In this document: piece by piece, positions 62,824 through 64,000 of the stretch
Layout: every line of letters begins with the position of its first letter
Position numbering within the stretch: position 1 is the first letter of the stretch
From: Paraburkholderia fynbosensis
GTDB taxonomy: Bacteria; Pseudomonadota; Gammaproteobacteria; Burkholderiales; Burkholderiaceae
Length of the DNA: 64,000 bases
NCBI RefSeq assembly: GCF_902859935.1
Contig: NZ_CADIKI010000001.1
Coordinates: forward strand, 620,001 to 684,000
Direction: 5' to 3'
Translations under genes and position numbers: made by a program
The notes under the pieces: generated by a model
The model's input: the letters and a program-made list of their open reading frames with translations, nothing else
Database searches by the model: none
What the model was told of the DNA's origin: nothing

Positions 62824-64000
62824 TCAGTGCACCTGGATGCCGTGCTGGATCAGCAGGTCAGCCACGGTGTTCGAGCCCATGGAGGTATTGTGATACACGT
62901 CGTAGGCGACATTGTTCACCGTCGTCGTGCCAGTAACCTGCCATTGCGCCGAACCCGTACCCGTACCTTCAGCCAGCGTCACCGACGAGCTGCTATCGCC
63001 GCTGATCGTCATGTGCACCGTCGAGCTGAGCGAATCGGGCATGTTCAATACGTCCGAGAGCCTCAGGCTGAGTGCATTGCCACCCGTACCTTGCCCGGAG
63101 TTACCCAGGTCGAAGTTCTCGATACCCTTGACCCGCGTACCGTAGTCGGTCAGGTTAAGCGACAGACCGGACGCCTCGAACTTCATCGTATCCACGCCGA
63201 GACCGCCATCGACACGGGTGAAGTTGGTGCCGACGATACCGATCGTGTCGTTACCTGCTCCGCCCATGGCCACGTCGTGCTGGACATTCAGCGCGGTCGT
63301 GCCCGTCGTGTCGGTGCCGATGCCGTGAATCACATCGTTACCCTGGCCGCCGCTGATGATGTCCACGCCGTTCACGATCGCGGCCGCATTCGGACTGGTA
63401 TTGCCTGCGTACAGTACGTCGTCGCCTACCGTGAAGCTTTGCGTCAGCTTGGCAATCGAGCCGGTATAGACGTTGTACGCCCCGCCGTTCAACGCGCTGG
63501 CATCGCTTTCCCAAACGCCGTAGGCATAGTCGGAAATGCCGTCACCGTTCCAGTCACCACCTGCCACGCCGGTACCTGCATAGTCGTTCGCGTTCGCTCC
63601 GGTGTATTTGACCGCCTGACCGCTGGCGACCAAGGCATCGATATCGGTGTTCGCCAGAAAGCCTGCCCCACCAGCCTCACCGTACACGAGATACACGGCT
63701 CCGCTGTTCGTCGCCCCGGGACTATCCGCGCCCGGTGCGCCAATCAGGAAGTCGTCAATACCGTCGCCGTTGACGTCGCCAGCCGAGGCGATGCTAAAGC
63801 CCATCTGGTTGTTGGTCGTCGTGGTATTGCTGCTGCTATAGAGAATGAAACCATTCGAGCCATCCAGCTTGCTCAGGTCCACATTCGACCAGGTATCGCC
63901 GTCAGCCTTGCCATAGATCACGTACACACGACCCGGGGCGTTATATCCAGCGCCGGCCCCGTTCCAACCGGGCGAACCGATCGCAAAGTCTTCAATACCA
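62824..64000 (-). CDS. large FG-GAP/RTX-type secreted protein, C-terminal part (cut by window edge)
   Basis: About 392 residues are visible; the N terminus is outside. FG-GAP repeats with Ca-binding loops recur (DVNGDGIDDFLIGAPGA, DWNGDGISDYAYG, and a third at the window edge), as in integrin-alpha-like beta-propellers. They are followed by RTX-type nonapeptides (SGGQGNDVIHG, MGGAGNDTIGI, DGGLGVDTMKF). The end (VADLLIQHGIQVH) resembles the C-terminal region of type I-secreted adhesins, where the export signal lies. A cell-surface or biofilm adhesin is most likely. No T1SS genes are in the window. Confidence 0.85.
   Translation of the reverse strand, partial: GIEDFAIGSPGWNGAGAGYNAPGRVYVIYGKADGDTWSNVDLSKLDGSNGFILYSSSNTTTTNNQMGFSIASAGDVNGDGIDDFLIGAPGADSPGATNSGAVYLVYGEAGGAGFLANTDIDALVASGQAVKYTGANANDYAGTGVAGGDWNGDGISDYAYGVWESDASALNGGAYNVYTGSIAKLTQSFTVGDDVLYAGNTSPNAAAIVNGVDIISGGQGNDVIHGIGTDTTGTTALNVQHDVAMGGAGNDTIGIVGTNFTRVDGGLGVDTMKFEASGLSLNLTDYGTRVKGIENFDLGNSGQGTGGNALSLRLSDVLNMPDSLSSTVHMTISGDSSSSVTLAEGTGTGSAQWQVTGTTTVNNVAYDVYHNTSMGSNTVADLLIQHGIQVH

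Overview
The window looks like chromosomal DNA of a high-GC betaproteobacterium, most likely Paraburkholderia or a close Burkholderiaceae relative. This is judged from gene content rather than from any search: many LysR regulators, a DUF3563 protein, HemP, the FtrABCD ferrous iron importer, 3-hydroxybutyrate dehydrogenase next to a patatin, and an SOS-controlled imuA-imuB-dnaE2 cassette. No CRISPR array, rRNA operon or complete insertion sequence was seen.

Bases 1-24.6 kb are accessory metabolism and regulation. A CoA-transferase/AidB-like acyl-CoA dehydrogenase pair diverges from a LysR gene. It is followed by an SSB-like protein, two more LysR genes, a short-chain dehydrogenase with a truncated second copy behind it, an aldo/keto reductase, a TPR glycosyltransferase, a DUF4142 protein and cheV behind a sigma-28-type promoter. 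Next come an EamA exporter, an amidohydrolase with an MFS transporter and LysR gene, and a second MFS exporter. A compositionally odd segment (19.7-22.0 kb) holds a large unrecognised membrane protein and a probable IS4-family remnant and abuts tRNA-Ser(GGA). A DUF4212/sodium:solute symporter pair follows.

Bases 24.7-30.7 kb are central metabolism: acetyl-CoA synthetase, an EamA transporter, a YqhA-type membrane protein and class I fumarase.

Bases 30.8-42.9 kb form an iron-centred block: bacterioferritin, glutamate racemase, bacterioferritin-associated ferredoxin behind a Fur-like box, a possible 20-residue membrane peptide, tonB-exbB-exbD, a small secreted or lipoprotein peptide, LysR/pirin, OsmC, a DUF1857 protein, HemP behind a Fur-like box, and the convergent ftrABCD operon with its own Fur-like box. 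Together these would cover iron storage and release (Bfr/Bfd), outer-membrane energisation (TonB/ExbBD), a heme-uptake accessory (HemP) and ferrous iron import (Ftr).

Bases 43-64 kb hold repair and housekeeping genes: uvrB, an aromatic amino acid aminotransferase, the bdhA-patatin pair, an aldo/keto reductase, rlmJ, an orphan NitT/TauT binding protein, a DUF3563 gene, a cueR/copZ copper switch around a MerR-type palindrome, an RmlD-like reductase, and the imuA-imuB-dnaE2 mutagenesis cassette under a perfect LexA-type box. The window ends with a family 2 glycosyltransferase and the C-terminal part of a large FG-GAP/RTX secreted protein that runs off the edge.
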